From NCBI GenBank assembly GCA_002383285.1, contig DFXU01000101.1, positions 1,762-25,624 on the forward strand: a stretch of DNA of 23,863 nt, read 5' to 3'. The stretch comes from Caryophanales bacterium UBA4100 (GTDB lineage: Bacteria; Bacillota; Bacilli; Paenibacillales; UBA4045). Below the pieces are notes generated by a model, which searched no databases, was not told the origin of the DNA, and was given only the letters and a program-made list of their open reading frames with translations. Positions 7,454 through 14,973 of the stretch are shown here, piece after piece. Position numbers and translations under genes: made by a program. Within the stretch, counting starts at the first letter, position 1. The number at the start of each line of letters is the position of its first letter.

Positions 7454-7510
7454 TTGTGTTACCTCCTTAAAGTTATAAGCAATAAAGCTATTCGTATATT
7501 CGTTTTCAAT

Positions 7511-7945
7511 TTAACCTCTTCCGATAATAGCCGCTTTCTTAACGCCGTCATGATGATTAAGAGCATCTAGAAGCGGTAATATGCGATCAGTCATATTGGT
7601 TGTCTCTACGGATATCACCACATTCGCCATTCCTTGCAACGGTATCGTCTGGTTAATTGTGAGTACATTCCCATCAAAACTAGCTACAAGCGCCAGCACC
7701 TTAGACAAGATTCCTGAACGATGCTGAAGATCCATAGATATGGTAATAATTTGTTCCCTTTCCATACGCTCAAGAGCATGTATGCCATCTCGATATTTGT
7801 AGAATGCACTCCTGCTAAGTCCTACATTCTCGACAGCCTCATGTATGGTTTTCGCCTCACCATGAGCAAGCAATTCCTTGACCTGCATTGTCTTGAGAAG
7901 CGCATCGGGAAGAATATCCTCATGAACTAAATAATATCGATCCAT
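7511..7945 (-). CDS. pheB: HTH-ACT regulator PheB/ThrR (UPF0735 family)
   Basis: From this start the 144-residue protein reads MDRYYLVHEDILPDALLKTM, the usual beginning of the UPF0735/PheB family; a longer frame to 8029 has no support. The first half contains a helix-turn-helix-like stretch (VENVGLSRSAFYKYRDGIH). The second half, from about residue 69, is an ACT domain (ITISMDLQHRSGILSKVLAL). In B. subtilis the homologous gene lies between obg and pheA and, as I recall, was renamed thrR because it represses threonine biosynthesis genes. Here it is followed directly by hom and thrB, which fits that role and suggests autoregulation. GGAG lies 6 bases before the ATG, with AGGAGG a little further up. 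Family assignment is firm; the regulatory function is inferred. Confidence 0.9.
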   Translation of the reverse strand: MDRYYLVHEDILPDALLKTMQVKELLAHGEAKTIHEAVENVGLSRSAFYKYRDGIHALERMEREQIITISMDLQHRSGILSKVLALVASFDGNVLTINQTIPLQGMANVVISVETTNMTDRILPLLDALNHHDGVKKAAIIGRG

Positions 7946-7993
7946 CGGTAGCTCCGTCCTCCTAAGAGAGACTATTGTATTTACATAGTGGAC

Positions 7994-8022
7994 ATTATAA
8001 CGAAAATTCCGATCGATAGCAA
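7994..8022 (-). promoter_or_regulatory. Sigma-A promoter of the pheB-hom-thrB-pheA-ilvE operon
   Basis: On the minus strand TTGCTA (8022-8017), a 17-base spacer and TATAAT (7999-7994) make a good sigma-A promoter. The predicted start is about 40 bases before the pheB ATG, leaving no room for a T-box or another riboswitch. The spacer contains the overlapping dyads ATCGAT and CGATCG, a possible operator for an ACT regulator. Confidence 0.75.
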
Positions 8023-8103
8023 GAGTCAAGAGCCTTATGTCGACATATTGTTTATCATGACCTTCCTCGACAACTTACAAGTAACTTGGAGCGCCTCAAT
8101 TCA

Positions 8104-8145
8104 AAAAGTAAAAACAGCCATCCACCTCGCGTGGAAAGCTGCTGT
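8104..8145 (-). terminator. Probable Rho-independent terminator after nasC
   Basis: On the minus strand ACAGC and GCTGT close a stem with CCAC and GTGG at its tip and an asymmetric internal loop, followed by TTTTTACTTTTT. It lies 23 bases after the nasC stop and upstream of the pheB promoter, separating the nitrate unit from the amino-acid operon. Confidence 0.75.
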
Positions 8146-8168
8146 CTTAAGTCTCATTGCATATTACT

Positions 8169-10292
8169 CTATCCTTCGACTCTCTCCACCTTCACCGCGC
8201 AAAGCTTGAACTCAGGCATACGGCTTGTGGGATCAATTGCGCCTATCGTTAATCGGTTGATCGACAGTTCATCTCCCCAATGAAAGGGGACGAATATGGT
8301 TGTAGGGTGAATTCCCTCTGTTATCTTAAAGTGGAATGATAAGGAACCACGTCGACTTGTTAAACGTATTTGATCACCTAGCTTAAGCCCTATTTTCTGA
8401 GCTATTATTGGGTGTACTTCTGCGATAGGTACCGGTGCTTTGCGGTTTAACCCTTCAGTCCGGCGCGTTTGTGCACCACTGAGATAATGATTGGCCAATC
8501 GGCCCGTCGTAAGAATATATGGATATTCGCGATTAATTGGCTCTGCAGGCATCTTAGGTGTAATCCCATGAATTCTAGCTTTACCATCAGTATGATGGAA
8601 GCCATCCTTGAACATATAAGGTGTGCCTGGATGATTTATAGTTGGGCATGGCCAGAATACACCCTTCTCAAGCTTCAATCGATCATATGTGATTCCACTA
8701 TAGTCTGCCTTGCCACCTGCTGAGGCTCTAGTTAACTCAGCAAATACTTCTTCGGCTGATTCGTATTGGAAGTATCCCCCTTTGCCCAGGTGTTCAGCAA
8801 GCTCCTTAATGATTGTAATATCTAGCTTGCACTCACCTGGTAAATCCATGACCTGAGCTCGATGGAATACACGTCCCTCCAAATTCGTAAGCGTTCCTTC
8901 AGCTTCTAAGAAGGATGAGCTCGGCAGGATCCAATCCGCATATTTGGCCGTCTCCGTCTCGAACATATCAACAACTACAAGCAAGTCTAGCTTCTCAAGC
9001 ATCTGAGCAACAAATTGATTATCCGGGCTAGAAACCAATGGATTAGAGCCTAGAACAATCATTCCTCTAATCTCACCCTGATCGATCTTCTGGAACAGCT
9101 CGAAGGCCGAAACCCCTTTACCAGGAAGCTCGTCAGGTGATATTCCCCATACCCCCGCGACATGTGCACGTGCTGCAGGATCATCGATCATCCGATAACC
9201 AGGCAGCTGATCCGCCTTCTGTCCATGCTCTCTACCGCCCTGCCCATTCGCTTGACCTGTAATCGCTCCATATCCACAACCTTTTCTTCCAATCTTCCCG
9301 GTTACTAAACTCAAATTTATATAATTTAGAGTGTTCTCAACACCATTTATCTGTTGCTCTAACCCACGTGCCGTTAATACGATACCCGTCTCCGCTCGAG
9401 CATAACCACGAGCAATTGTACGCGTTACCGCACACATTACCCCTGTCAGCTGTTCAACATACTCCGGAGTATATGGCTCAACAGCTTCCCTCAGCTCATC
9501 AATACCCGTGGTCTTCTGATTTATATATGCAAGATTCCCTAAATTTTCATTCAATATGACATGAAGTAATCCATTGATGAAGACAGAGTCAAACCCAGGC
9601 TGGAGACGCACATGAATATCCGATATCTTCGAGGTCATTGTTTGACGAGGATCTATAGTCACTATAGTCGCTTTATTCTTCTTCGCTTCCATAAGATAAG
9701 GCATCATCGTGGGCTGACATTCTGCCACATTCGCACCCGCAAGAATAATATATCGCGCATGAGGTAATTCGGATAACGGCATACTCATTCCTCGATCAAT
9801 ACCAAATGCTTTATTCGCTGCCGCTGCTGCGGAGGACATACAATACCGTCCATTATAATCAATGAATTTGGAATGAAGAGCAACTCTGGTGAATTTACCT
9901 AACAAATAACTTACTTCATTAGTAAGCGACCCACCACCGTACACAGCCAAGGCATCATCCCCATAGGTCCGTTGTAATTGCTTGATTCTACCCGTTATAT
10001 CCGCATAAGCTGAATTCCAGTCCGTCCTATTCCACTCCACAGCCAACGGGCCCTTCTGTTCTAGATAAGACCTCTGAAGTGGATACATTAGTCGATCTGG
10101 ATGAACAGCATGCTCTGCGACATTAAATCCTTTCTGACACAACCGACCTGTAGCTACCGGAAAGTCTTGCCTAGGCTTCGATGATAATTTCCCTGTATTC
10201 TCATCCTTGGATATTTCCACACCACACTGCATACTACAGAAGCAACAATGTGTTTCATTAGATAGCTTGGAGAGTGTAGTTGCTTCCTTCAT
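8169..10292 (-). CDS. nasC: Assimilatory nitrate reductase catalytic subunit (molybdopterin oxidoreductase)
   Basis: The cytoplasmic Mo-bisMGD enzyme reduces nitrate to nitrite for nitrogen assimilation. The 707-residue length is close to B. subtilis NasC. An N-terminal [4Fe-4S] site is formed by C16, C19, C23 and C52 (CX2CX3CX28C). The likely Mo ligand is C151 in YNGRYCMSSAAAAANKAFG, as in NasC/NarB and formate dehydrogenase relatives. The molybdopterin dinucleotide-binding domain fills the C-terminus from about residue 590 (ILTTGRLANHYLSGAQTRR). There is no twin-arginine signal, so it is cytoplasmic. GAGGAG within the end of the preceding gene serves the ATG, with a 5-base gap. Neither its electron donor (NasB-like) nor nitrite reductase is in the window. 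A formate dehydrogenase is the main alternative; the adjoining nitrate transporter argues against it. Confidence 0.88.
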   Translation of the reverse strand: MKEATTLSKLSNETHCCFCSMQCGVEISKDENTGKLSSKPRQDFPVATGRLCQKGFNVAEHAVHPDRLMYPLQRSYLEQKGPLAVEWNRTDWNSAYADITGRIKQLQRTYGDDALAVYGGGSLTNEVSYLLGKFTRVALHSKFIDYNGRYCMSSAAAAANKAFGIDRGMSMPLSELPHARYIILAGANVAECQPTMMPYLMEAKKNKATIVTIDPRQTMTSKISDIHVRLQPGFDSVFINGLLHVILNENLGNLAYINQKTTGIDELREAVEPYTPEYVEQLTGVMCAVTRTIARGYARAETGIVLTARGLEQQINGVENTLNYINLSLVTGKIGRKGCGYGAITGQANGQGGREHGQKADQLPGYRMIDDPAARAHVAGVWGISPDELPGKGVSAFELFQKIDQGEIRGMIVLGSNPLVSSPDNQFVAQMLEKLDLLVVVDMFETETAKYADWILPSSSFLEAEGTLTNLEGRVFHRAQVMDLPGECKLDITIIKELAEHLGKGGYFQYESAEEVFAELTRASAGGKADYSGITYDRLKLEKGVFWPCPTINHPGTPYMFKDGFHHTDGKARIHGITPKMPAEPINREYPYILTTGRLANHYLSGAQTRRTEGLNRKAPVPIAEVHPIIAQKIGLKLGDQIRLTSRRGSLSFHFKITEGIHPTTIFVPFHWGDELSINRLTIGAIDPTSRMPEFKLCAVKVERVEG

Positions 10293-10297
10293 TATAA

Positions 10298-11329
10298 TTA
10301 CAACTCCTCAGCGTGGCTTATTTCAATCCACTTATTTAAAGTTTTGGCCGCTTCTTTACGTTGCAGCAATGACTTAGCCAGATAAAAACCTTCCTCGTAT
10401 GAAGAAACCTTATCAAACCAGAATAATCGTAAGCCTGTATTAAATATGACATGGTCGCGTTCGTTCTTAATGTCTGCACCGTCTTCACCCTGGATAATTC
10501 TCTGCAGTGTTAATTTCTGTTGTTCACTATTACGTTCGCTTAGAGGATCTCCGCTAAACCCAAACATAGAAGGATCTATGACACTCGCCTCGTCACCATA
10601 AGCAGTCACCTTGCGTAACGCACTATTCTTATAGATGGGTAGGTCCTCAGAGCCTTCTATCCCTTGGACTATATATGAGGTTTCAAAGCCTGAGCGCGGT
10701 AAGATATGAATCAAATGCTGCATCGCCGTTTTATGATTTACCCCAATAATTAAATTCGCAGATTGCACGGGATTAATAACCTTCTCTACAGTATTGAGCA
10801 TTGTTCTAAGATCCATCTCTTGGCGAATATGCCGAATATAGCTTAAGGGCGGACATAATTTTTCTGTCCACACAAAATTGATATGAACAGAAGAGAATAC
10901 ACGCTCCCATCGTGCGACATCCACATGGATATTCACGCCGAGCGCTTCTAGCAACTCCTTCACCGAGGTACCCTCCTTCGGTGGCAACGAATCACCACCG
11001 TGAAGAACCTGAGGCACCTGAACAGAAGCCATTAGCAGACTTACAGGAATTGTTATCGGGAAATATCGTCTGCCGTCATAAGGCCCGGCACAATTAATGG
11101 AGTTCGTGAAGGATTGAATCGGTGAACAATATTTTCTGAGAACGTGAATGAATGCCATGATCTCATCATCTGACTCACCCTTCATACGTTCTGCCATTAA
11201 CCACGCTGCAACTTGGGCATCGGTCGCTTCCTTGCGAGCAATAATATGTGCAACAGCAGCGGTTTCGTCATAGGTTAAATCCCTCGACCCTTTTTTTCCT
11301 GTTCCCACCGCTTTTATCCATCGTTTCAT
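10298..11329 (-). CDS. TrpD2/YbiB-like anthranilate phosphoribosyltransferase homologue
   Basis: The 343-residue product has the TrpD fold: a helical N-terminal domain (LTYDETAAVAHIIARKEATD, then AAWLMAERMKGESDDEI) and the phosphoribosyltransferase core. The catalytic motifs are altered. GTGGD of TrpD is replaced by CAGPYDGRRYFP, and KHGNR by LHGGD. The RxxxxxRT segment (RQEMDLRTMLN, about 172-182 counted from the TTG) remains. This matches TrpD2/YbiB-type paralogues, of which E. coli YbiB is reported to bind nucleic acid, rather than a tryptophan enzyme; no trp gene is nearby. It lies between the nitrate transporter (16 bases before the frame's TTG) and nitrate reductase (5 bases after), clearly within their operon. 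I choose the ATG at 11329, with AAGGG 10 bases upstream, over the TTG at 11338. Its function in nitrate use is unknown. Confidence 0.78.
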   Translation of the reverse strand: MKRWIKAVGTGKKGSRDLTYDETAAVAHIIARKEATDAQVAAWLMAERMKGESDDEIMAFIHVLRKYCSPIQSFTNSINCAGPYDGRRYFPITIPVSLLMASVQVPQVLHGGDSLPPKEGTSVKELLEALGVNIHVDVARWERVFSSVHINFVWTEKLCPPLSYIRHIRQEMDLRTMLNTVEKVINPVQSANLIIGVNHKTAMQHLIHILPRSGFETSYIVQGIEGSEDLPIYKNSALRKVTAYGDEASVIDPSMFGFSGDPLSERNSEQQKLTLQRIIQGEDGADIKNERDHVIFNTGLRLFWFDKVSSYEEGFYLAKSLLQRKEAAKTLNKWIEISHAEEL

Positions 11330-11354
11330 AGGATTCAAACCCTTCGGGTAAGTA

Positions 11355-12587
11355 TTAGAAATTCACACCCTTATTTGCTGTAGCCCATGATTTTCTCCAG
11401 CTAGCAGATACCGCATAGAATATTAATGTGACGACAAGAATAATTGAAGCTATTGTAAGAAACCCTGCAACGTGTGTACCGGTTGATTGCTTAAGTGGTC
11501 CAAGAATGTTATTACTCAGGATATATCCTCCAAAGCCACCTGCAGCACCAACAATTCCGGTGACCACACCGATCTCCTTCGGAAAGCGCTGTGGTACAAG
11601 CTGGAACACTGAACCGTTACCCATTCCTAAGCAAGCCATCATAACACTAGTAATCAAGAGCATCACATAGAACGAGCTAGGCATTGATGCAACTGCAAAA
11701 GCACAAATCGTAATGCAGCTAAACAGAATAAGGAGGAACTTCATACCACCGACCCGGTCCGCAATATAACCTCCTAGGGGACGGAAGAAGCTGCCTGCAA
11801 TAACCGTTATCGTTACCAGATAACCAACCTGTACCTTCGTTATCCCACCGGCTACCGTTGCATCTCCATATATATCGTAGAAGAATATACTGAAATAACT
11901 GGATAATCCAACGAATCCGCCGAAAGTGATCGCATAGAATAAGGAGAACCACCAAGTGTCAGCAAATTTGAACATAGCTAGATAATCTACAACCTTCTTC
12001 GGCTTCGGTTGATTGGGACTATCCTTGGCTAAGAAAATATAAGTCAATAGAACTAATGATAGTGGAATAAGCGCTAATCCGAATACCACATGCCATCCAT
12101 AAGCTTCAGCAAGCTTGGGCCCGAAGAACGTTGCTAATGCAGTACCGCTATTACCAGCTCCAGCAATCCCCATAGCCAACCCCTGATATTGTGGAGGATA
12201 CCACAAGCTCGCTAGAGGTAATGCAACTGCAAAGCTCGCACCGGCCATACCTAGTAGTAATCCAACCGCTAACATCTCATTCATATTCGTCGCACCTAAC
12301 CAACCCCATAGTAAGGGAATCATCGTTACGACCATACCGAATATACCAGCTTTCTTACATCCAATTTTATCTGCTAATATACCCATTGGAATTCGGAGAA
12401 TAGCTCCACCTAGAAGAGGTATTGCAACCATAGTAGCCTTCTGAGAGTCTGTAAGTCCAAAGTCCTTCGTGATGAACAAAGCTAACGCACCACACATAAC
12501 CCATATCATAAAGCTTACATCAAAATAGAGAAATGCTGACAAAAGACTCGGTTTATGCCCAGATTTTTTAAAACTTGTTTCCTCCAT
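11355..12587 (-). CDS. narK: Nitrate/nitrite transporter, MFS NNP family (NarK/NasA)
   Basis: This inner-membrane transporter imports nitrate (or exchanges nitrite) for the co-transcribed reductase. The 410-residue protein is hydrophobic throughout, consistent with 12 membrane segments. It carries the MFS loop LADKIGCKKAG and the two glycine-rich nitrate signatures of the family, GIAGAGNSGTALATFFGP and GIVGAAGGFGGYILSNNILG. The start is the ATG at 12587 with GAGGAG 8 bases upstream; an upstream in-frame start at 12650 would lie within the promoter and operator region. It is first of three genes. Given the assimilatory reductase downstream it most likely acts as NasA does in B. subtilis. Confidence 0.92.
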   Translation of the reverse strand: MEETSFKKSGHKPSLLSAFLYFDVSFMIWVMCGALALFITKDFGLTDSQKATMVAIPLLGGAILRIPMGILADKIGCKKAGIFGMVVTMIPLLWGWLGATNMNEMLAVGLLLGMAGASFAVALPLASLWYPPQYQGLAMGIAGAGNSGTALATFFGPKLAEAYGWHVVFGLALIPLSLVLLTYIFLAKDSPNQPKPKKVVDYLAMFKFADTWWFSLFYAITFGGFVGLSSYFSIFFYDIYGDATVAGGITKVQVGYLVTITVIAGSFFRPLGGYIADRVGGMKFLLILFSCITICAFAVASMPSSFYVMLLITSVMMACLGMGNGSVFQLVPQRFPKEIGVVTGIVGAAGGFGGYILSNNILGPLKQSTGTHVAGFLTIASIILVVTLIFYAVSASWRKSWATANKGVNF

Positions 12588-12617
12588 AATAACATCTCCT
12601 CTTATCTCTGTGTTTAA

Positions 12618-12634
12618 TGTCACTATATATAACA
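12618..12634. promoter_or_regulatory. GlnR/TnrA-type nitrogen-control operator of the nitrate unit
   Basis: The 17 bases TGTCACTATATATAACA match the GlnR/TnrA consensus TGTNA-N7-TNACA at all eight defined positions, with an AT-rich centre. It lies 30 bases upstream of the transporter ATG and covers about +1 to +18 relative to the predicted sigma-A start, a position expected for repression (GlnR in nitrogen excess) rather than activation. Confidence 0.75.
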
Positions 12635-12641
12635 TAGGTCT

Positions 12642-12670
12642 ACTATACACGGGAGCATTTTATAATTCAA
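12642..12670 (-). promoter_or_regulatory. Sigma-A promoter of the nitrate unit
   Basis: On the minus strand TTGAAT (12670-12665), a 17-base spacer and TATAGT (12647-12642) form a reasonable sigma-A promoter (4/6 and 5/6 matches). The predicted start is near 12635. Just upstream of the -35 is the 12-bp palindrome TTTTTGCAAAAA (12676-12687), and further up a near-palindrome at 12701-12716. Confidence 0.65.
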
Positions 12671-12800
12671 TAGGTTTTTTGCAAAAAGTTCATAATTTAC
12701 TCAATTAACTAACTGAATATATAGTATTTATATCTGCATAACCAATAAACACGTACGTTACTGAATTTATAACTATTGATTGTTCGTATTTTCGCAAAAA

Positions 12801-12827
12801 TAAAAACATCGGCAAATTTGCCGATGT
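12801..12827 (-). terminator. Rho-independent terminator after obg
   Basis: ACATCGGCAAATTTGCCGATGT (12827-12806) is a perfect 22-bp dyad and is followed on the minus strand by TTTTTA and a further T-run. It begins 19 bases after the obg stop. Confidence 0.9.
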
Positions 12828-12846
12828 CCCTTAGTTTCGTTAAATG

Positions 12847-14148
12847 CTACTGCTGATCTACAAATTCAAACTCAAACTCGCCTATTCGAACATAATTTCC
12901 ATCCTTAGCACCCTTTGATCTCAATGCTGCGTCAATCCCCATCTTACCCATTATTCTCGCAAATCTGTCATGACCTTCTTGTGTATTAAAGTTCATCCGT
13001 TTAAGCATATTCTCTATGTGCGCACTTTCAACGATATACAAATCATTCTCTCTGCGAATGACGAAGGATTCATCCTTCTTCTCTTCAGCTTGATATACCT
13101 TACGCTCCGATACTTCTTTGACCTCTTCAACAGATGGAGCTTGCGGGATCTTCTCTAAGATATCCGCACATCTATATAGCACTTGTTGAATGCCATCCTT
13201 GGTAATTGCCGAAATCGGCAGCACCTCTGATTGTTCCCCTTCTGCAAGGAGTCGTTTCTTAAATAGGTCTAAATGCTCGTCCGCTCCTGGACTATCCATC
13301 TTATTGGCAACAATTAGCTGAGGGCGTGTAAGTAATACTGGATTGTACAATTCAAGCTCGCGATTAATCATAACCCAATCCTCAAAGGGGTCGCGACCAT
13401 CAGTCGCTGACATATCAACGACATGAACAAGCACACGTGTACGTTCTATATGTCGCAGAAATTCATGTCCAAGTCCTACCCCTTCATTAGCACCTTCAAT
13501 CAATCCCGGAAGATCTGCCATGACAAAGCTTCGACCATCCCCAACATCAACTACACCTAAATTTGGAGTGATCGTAGTGAAGTGGTAAGCTCCGATTTTC
13601 GGCGTTGCTGCAGATACCACAGATAATAGCGTGGATTTCCCTACACTAGGAAAGCCTATAAGGCCTACGTCAGCCATCACCTTAAGTTCCAGTATTAAGT
13701 ATCGTTCCTTACCTTCCTCACCGTTCTCTGAGATACCAGGAGCAGGATTAGCAGGCGTTGCAAATCGGATATTACCACGGCCGCCACGCCCACCCTTAGC
13801 AACAACTACCTTCTGCCCATGTCGGGTAAGGTCCGCCAATATCTCGCCAGAATCCTCATCTAGCACTACAGTACCTGGAGGTACTTTCACAATCATATCC
13901 TCAGCATTCGCTCCGTGACGGGATTTGTTCTTACCCTTCTCCCCAACAGGCGCTTTGAAGTGCTTCTGATATCGAAAGTCAATTAACGTACGAAGCCCTT
14001 CATCCACCTCGAATATAACGTCTCCGCCTCTACCTCCATCGCCACCAGCAGGTCCACCCATAGGTACGTATAGCTCTCTGCGGTATGAGACGATCCCGTC
14101 TCCTCCATTACCGCCCTTAACATAAATTTTCGCTTTGTCCAAAAACAA
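12847..14148 (-). CDS. obg: GTPase Obg
   Basis: Obg is an essential ribosome-associated GTPase linked in Bacillus to 50S assembly, the stress response and activation of the sporulation phosphorelay. The product has the glycine-rich Obg fold at about 1-155 (KIYVKGGNGGDG, GGRGGDVIF), then the G domain with GFPSVGKST, DLPGLIEGA, NKMD and SAI motifs, and a C-terminal OCT domain ending near residue 430. I place the start at a TTG at 14148: this gives MFLDKAKIYVKGG, which aligns with the family N-terminus, and GGTGGGGTG lies 6 bases upstream. A GTG at 14157 is the alternative but would sit inside that Shine-Dalgarno sequence. It follows spo0B by 22 bases, as in B. subtilis. Confidence 0.95.
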   Translation of the reverse strand: MFLDKAKIYVKGGNGGDGIVSYRRELYVPMGGPAGGDGGRGGDVIFEVDEGLRTLIDFRYQKHFKAPVGEKGKNKSRHGANAEDMIVKVPPGTVVLDEDSGEILADLTRHGQKVVVAKGGRGGRGNIRFATPANPAPGISENGEEGKERYLILELKVMADVGLIGFPSVGKSTLLSVVSAATPKIGAYHFTTITPNLGVVDVGDGRSFVMADLPGLIEGANEGVGLGHEFLRHIERTRVLVHVVDMSATDGRDPFEDWVMINRELELYNPVLLTRPQLIVANKMDSPGADEHLDLFKKRLLAEGEQSEVLPISAITKDGIQQVLYRCADILEKIPQAPSVEEVKEVSERKVYQAEEKKDESFVIRRENDLYIVESAHIENMLKRMNFNTQEGHDRFARIMGKMGIDAALRSKGAKDGNYVRIGEFEFEFVDQQ

Positions 14149-14170
14149 TAAATTCACCCCACCATTTCCA

Positions 14171-14863
14171 TTAAAGGATCGACTTAACCAACCCTAAGCT
14201 TACTCGAATTTCTACATCTACCGACTGTTCCGTATCTATAGTTGTAACCTGTATATCTTGTTCAGCATCTATACGGTCAATAATCTTTTGGAGACTATCT
14301 CTTATTCGCATTATATCGGAAAACCCATCATATTCAAACTCGATGAACAATTGGTCATCCCACACATTCATAGTTACATTAAGTTTATTGGCTTCGCCTT
14401 CCCCGCGACCCGCTGCCAATTTATAAGCTTCTATAAAAGCAATCACTATCTTCGCTACTCGCACGCCCTGTTCGCCATAGTTACTCAGATAAATTTCTTG
14501 TTCCAGCCTTACGTGAAGCATAAGAGCGTTCGTATTAGCACGAAAGCTGACAAAGTATGCAACAAGGCTCGGGATCCCCAGCTTAGAAATCAAGCTTTCT
14601 ATTCTTAGCTGCTCGATGATCTGATTTATGTACCCAAGAACCTTATCCTGTTTCTTCAATTGAATATACCCAAACAGCACTTGAACATCATTCATCCAAT
14701 CATGTCGATGATGGTCCACCGTTCGGATAATCTCACCATATTGCAACTCTCTAGACTCCGACAGCCTCTTCTCAAGCCTCTTTATCCGCTTAAGAGTCGT
14801 ACTAATCCAGACAAGTAGCAGCATGATTATACTCATCAAAATCCACAACCAGATCTCGGCCAT
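14171..14863 (-). CDS. spo0B: Sporulation phosphotransferase Spo0B (membrane-anchored form)
   Basis: Spo0B passes phosphate from Spo0F to Spo0A. The key segment is HHRHDWMNDVQVLFGYIQL, with H54 aligning to the phosphorylated H30 of B. subtilis Spo0B (RHDWMNKLQ). The 230-residue protein is about 40 residues longer than B. subtilis Spo0B. The extra N-terminus is a single hydrophobic helix (about 4-22) followed by a charged, likely coiled segment (24-42), so the protein is probably membrane-bound. The C-terminal half resembles a kinase ATPase domain without an N-box, as expected for Spo0B. The ATG has GAGGGG 8 bases upstream. It is the first gene of spo0B-obg and follows the rpmA terminator. Confidence 0.87.
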   Translation of the reverse strand: MAEIWLWILMSIIMLLLVWISTTLKRIKRLEKRLSESRELQYGEIIRTVDHHRHDWMNDVQVLFGYIQLKKQDKVLGYINQIIEQLRIESLISKLGIPSLVAYFVSFRANTNALMLHVRLEQEIYLSNYGEQGVRVAKIVIAFIEAYKLAAGRGEGEANKLNVTMNVWDDQLFIEFEYDGFSDIMRIRDSLQKIIDRIDAEQDIQVTTIDTEQSVDVEIRVSLGLVKSIL

Positions 14864-14884
14864 ACCAATTTCCCCTCTTCGATT

Positions 14885-14893
14885 AGTATAACA
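14885..14893 (-). promoter_or_regulatory. spo0B-obg promoter, extended -10 element
   Basis: On the minus strand TGTTATACT gives an extended -10 about 22 bases before the spo0B ATG. No good -35 lies at 16-18 bases. An imperfect spacing dyad, AAGATT and AATCTT, lies between this element and the rpmA terminator. Confidence 0.5.
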
Positions 14894-14921
14894 CGAAGAT
14901 TAACTTCTAAATCTTATAATG

Positions 14922-14952
14922 AAAAAACCCTGACGATATAATCTCGTCAGGG
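14922..14952 (-). terminator. Rho-independent terminator after rpmA
   Basis: On the minus strand CCCTGACGA and TCGTCAGGG form a perfect 9-bp stem around a 7-base loop, followed by six Ts. It lies 21 bases after the rpmA stop and closes rplU-prp-rpmA. Confidence 0.95.
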
Positions 14953-14973
14953 CCTATGATGTGTAGTGTTGGC

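Noticed and set aside
7454..7510. Direct repeat ACGAATA-T-ACGAATA between pheB and hom
   Set aside because: Two short copies in AT-rich sequence are not enough to support an operator, and no promoter is evident there.
7946..8103. T-box or amino-acid riboswitch upstream of the pheB-hom operon
   Set aside because: The good sigma-A promoter leaves a leader of only about 40 bases and no terminator hairpin lies between it and pheB.
10298..11338. Genuine tryptophan biosynthesis gene trpD
   Set aside because: The GTGGD and KHGNR motifs are lost and the operon is for nitrate, not tryptophan.
11719..11955. Second minus-strand frame inside the nitrate transporter gene
   Set aside because: It is an alternate frame within a continuous MFS coding sequence whose frame matches the family throughout.
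13631..13918. Plus-strand open frame of 95 codons opposite obg
   Set aside because: It lies wholly within the Obg coding region; its Pro/Ser-rich translation is a reflection of the glycine-rich Obg domain.
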